Shown here: positions 63,173 to 64,000 of the stretch, piece by piece | Position numbering within the stretch: the first letter of the stretch is position 1 | Layout of the letters: each line of letters opens with the position of its first letter | NCBI RefSeq assembly: GCF_045862395.1 | Contig: NZ_AP023087.1 | Location: 2,604,001 to 2,668,000, forward strand | Direction of reading: 5' to 3' | Length of the DNA: 64,000 bases | From: Marinicellulosiphila megalodicopiae | GTDB taxonomy: Bacteria; Pseudomonadota; Gammaproteobacteria; Pseudomonadales; Natronospirillaceae | The notes under the pieces: model-generated | Seen by the model: only the letters and a program-made list of their open reading frames with translations | The model's database searches: none | What the model was told of the DNA's origin: nothing | Made by a program: the position numbers and the translations under genes

Positions 63173-63829
63173 ATGAGTGATAACCCTTTAAAACCGTTTC
63201 AAAAAGAATTTATTGAATTTGCATTAGCACAGGGTGTGCTTAAATTCGGTGAATTTAAATTAAAATCAGGTCGAACCAGTCCATATTTTTTCAATTCAGG
63301 TTTATTTGATTCAGGTTTAGCTTTAGCTAAATTAGGTCATTTTTATGCCTTAGCCATTGAAGAGGCAGCTCTAGATTACGATGTGATTTTAGGTCCAGCT
63401 TATAAAGGGATTCCGTTGGTTTGCGCTACGACTATTGCGTTGGCCAGTGAGTTTAATAAAGATGTGCCTTATGTATTTAATCGTAAAGAAAAGAAAGACC
63501 ATGGTGAAGGTGGGTTATGGGTTGGCGCACCATTAAAAGGTAAAGTACTGATTGTCGATGACGTGATTACCGCAGGCACTGCCATTGCCGAGGTAATGGA
63601 TTTATTAAGTTCACAGCCTGTTGAAGTCGCAGCAGTGGTGGTGGCTATGGATCGTCAAGAAAAAGCAACCGGTGAGTTATCTGCGATTCAAGAAGTGGCT
63701 AAAAAGTTTGGCATTCAAGTAATCAGTGTGATCGGTTTGGATCAATTACTTGGTTTTATTGAGCAAGATGATAATTTAAAAGAACATTTGGCTCAGGTTC
63801 AGGCTTATAGAGCAGAATATGGTGTTTAG
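63173..63829 (+). CDS. pyrE: Orotate phosphoribosyltransferase
   Basis: Converts orotate and PRPP to OMP in pyrimidine synthesis. 218 residues from ATG 63173 (E. coli 213); an in-frame TTA/ATG region 39 bases upstream would add residues not seen in the family. Motifs: FGEFKLKSGRTSPYFFN (in parts), LGPAYKGIPLV, FNRKEKKDHGEGG and the PRPP loop VLIVDDVITAGTA. The 92-base gap after rph has no strong attenuator hairpin, so UTP-dependent attenuation as in E. coli is not evident. Confidence 0.96.
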   Translation: MSDNPLKPFQKEFIEFALAQGVLKFGEFKLKSGRTSPYFFNSGLFDSGLALAKLGHFYALAIEEAALDYDVILGPAYKGIPLVCATTIALASEFNKDVPYVFNRKEKKDHGEGGLWVGAPLKGKVLIVDDVITAGTAIAEVMDLLSSQPVEVAAVVVAMDRQEKATGELSAIQEVAKKFGIQVISVIGLDQLLGFIEQDDNLKEHLAQVQAYRAEYGV

Positions 63830-63850
63830 AATTTAAAGGGTTTTTTTAGT

Positions 63851-64000
63851 ATGAAAGCGCAAATTGTTCGAATCACAATCGCCTGTATTTTATTAATGTC
63901 TCAAAGTGCCTTTGCCCTTGAGTATTATCGATATACTGATGAAAATGGCAATATCTCAGTGGATGCCAGCATTCCTGCTGAGTACGTTAAAAATGGCTAC
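63851..64000 (+). CDS. DUF4124-type secreted protein, 5' end only
   Basis: 50 codons run to the window edge without a stop. A signal peptide (MKAQIVRITIACILLMSQSAFA) is followed by LEYYRYTDENGNISVDASIPAEYVKNGY (in parts), the Y-x-Y-x-D-x-x-G pattern of the DUF4124 periplasmic family. A gene of this type commonly follows pyrE in related bacteria. The rest is outside the window. Confidence 0.7.
   Translation, partial: MKAQIVRITIACILLMSQSAFALEYYRYTDENGNISVDASIPAEYVKNGY

Overview
The window is 64 kb of chromosome from an AT-rich gammaproteobacterium. Several gene neighbourhoods are characteristic of that class: exbB-exbD-msbA, dusB-fis-purH-purD followed by a 7TMR-DISM hybrid kinase (the retS position in Pseudomonas), thrS-infC-rpmI-rplT, rph-pyrE, yajQ-panE, pbpC with a yfhM-type alpha-2-macroglobulin, and a ubiquinone hydroxylase of the Coq7 type. 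The genus cannot be named from the sequence. Both window edges cut a gene: msbA on the left and a DUF4124 protein on the right.

Layout. 1-9.8 kb is mostly on the minus strand: msbA/exbD/exbB, an intergenic region with several DnaA-box-like sites, a succinate-semialdehyde-type dehydrogenase, ffh, an outer-membrane barrel protein, bolA, and mltD split in two by a complete IS5-family element (7405-8575, 4-bp target duplication). 9.9-21.5 kb is mainly plus strand: a methyltransferase, dnaQ, an aminotransferase, a dihaem cytochrome, uvrB, tRNA-Val, thrS, infC (ATT start), rpmI, rplT, cytochrome c', tRNA-Leu. 21.5-34.7 kb is one large minus-strand operon: a 1711-residue exported protein of repeated beta modules, a 1927-residue alpha-2-macroglobulin, and PBP1C. 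A stand-alone receiver-domain gene is divergent from it. 35-39 kb carries glpX, a transglutaminase-like protein, an orphan secreted protein and a GST, separated by short tandem repeats. 39.5-45.1 kb is pstS-pstC-pstA-pstB-phoU with a Pho box. An IS1595-family element (45132-46199, 8-bp duplication) sits just behind the phoU terminator. 46.4-53.9 kb holds a PKD-repeat lipoprotein with a haem-binding motif, yajQ, a repeat-containing orphan, panE, a sensor kinase and a secreted orphan. 54-64 kb holds dusB-fis-purH-purD, the hybrid kinase, coq7, tRNA-Ser, rph and pyrE.

How the genes work together. Most are housekeeping: envelope assembly, protein targeting, translation, nucleotide synthesis, DNA repair and phosphate uptake. 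The accessory interest lies in the periplasmic alpha-2-macroglobulin/PBP1C operon with its unrecognised giant partner, the two insertion sequences, a thrS leader hairpin that looks like a tRNA-Thr anticodon arm, a folded inverted-repeat element between purH and purD, and at least six loci of 7-16 bp tandem repeats. No CRISPR array, prophage or plasmid-type region was seen.
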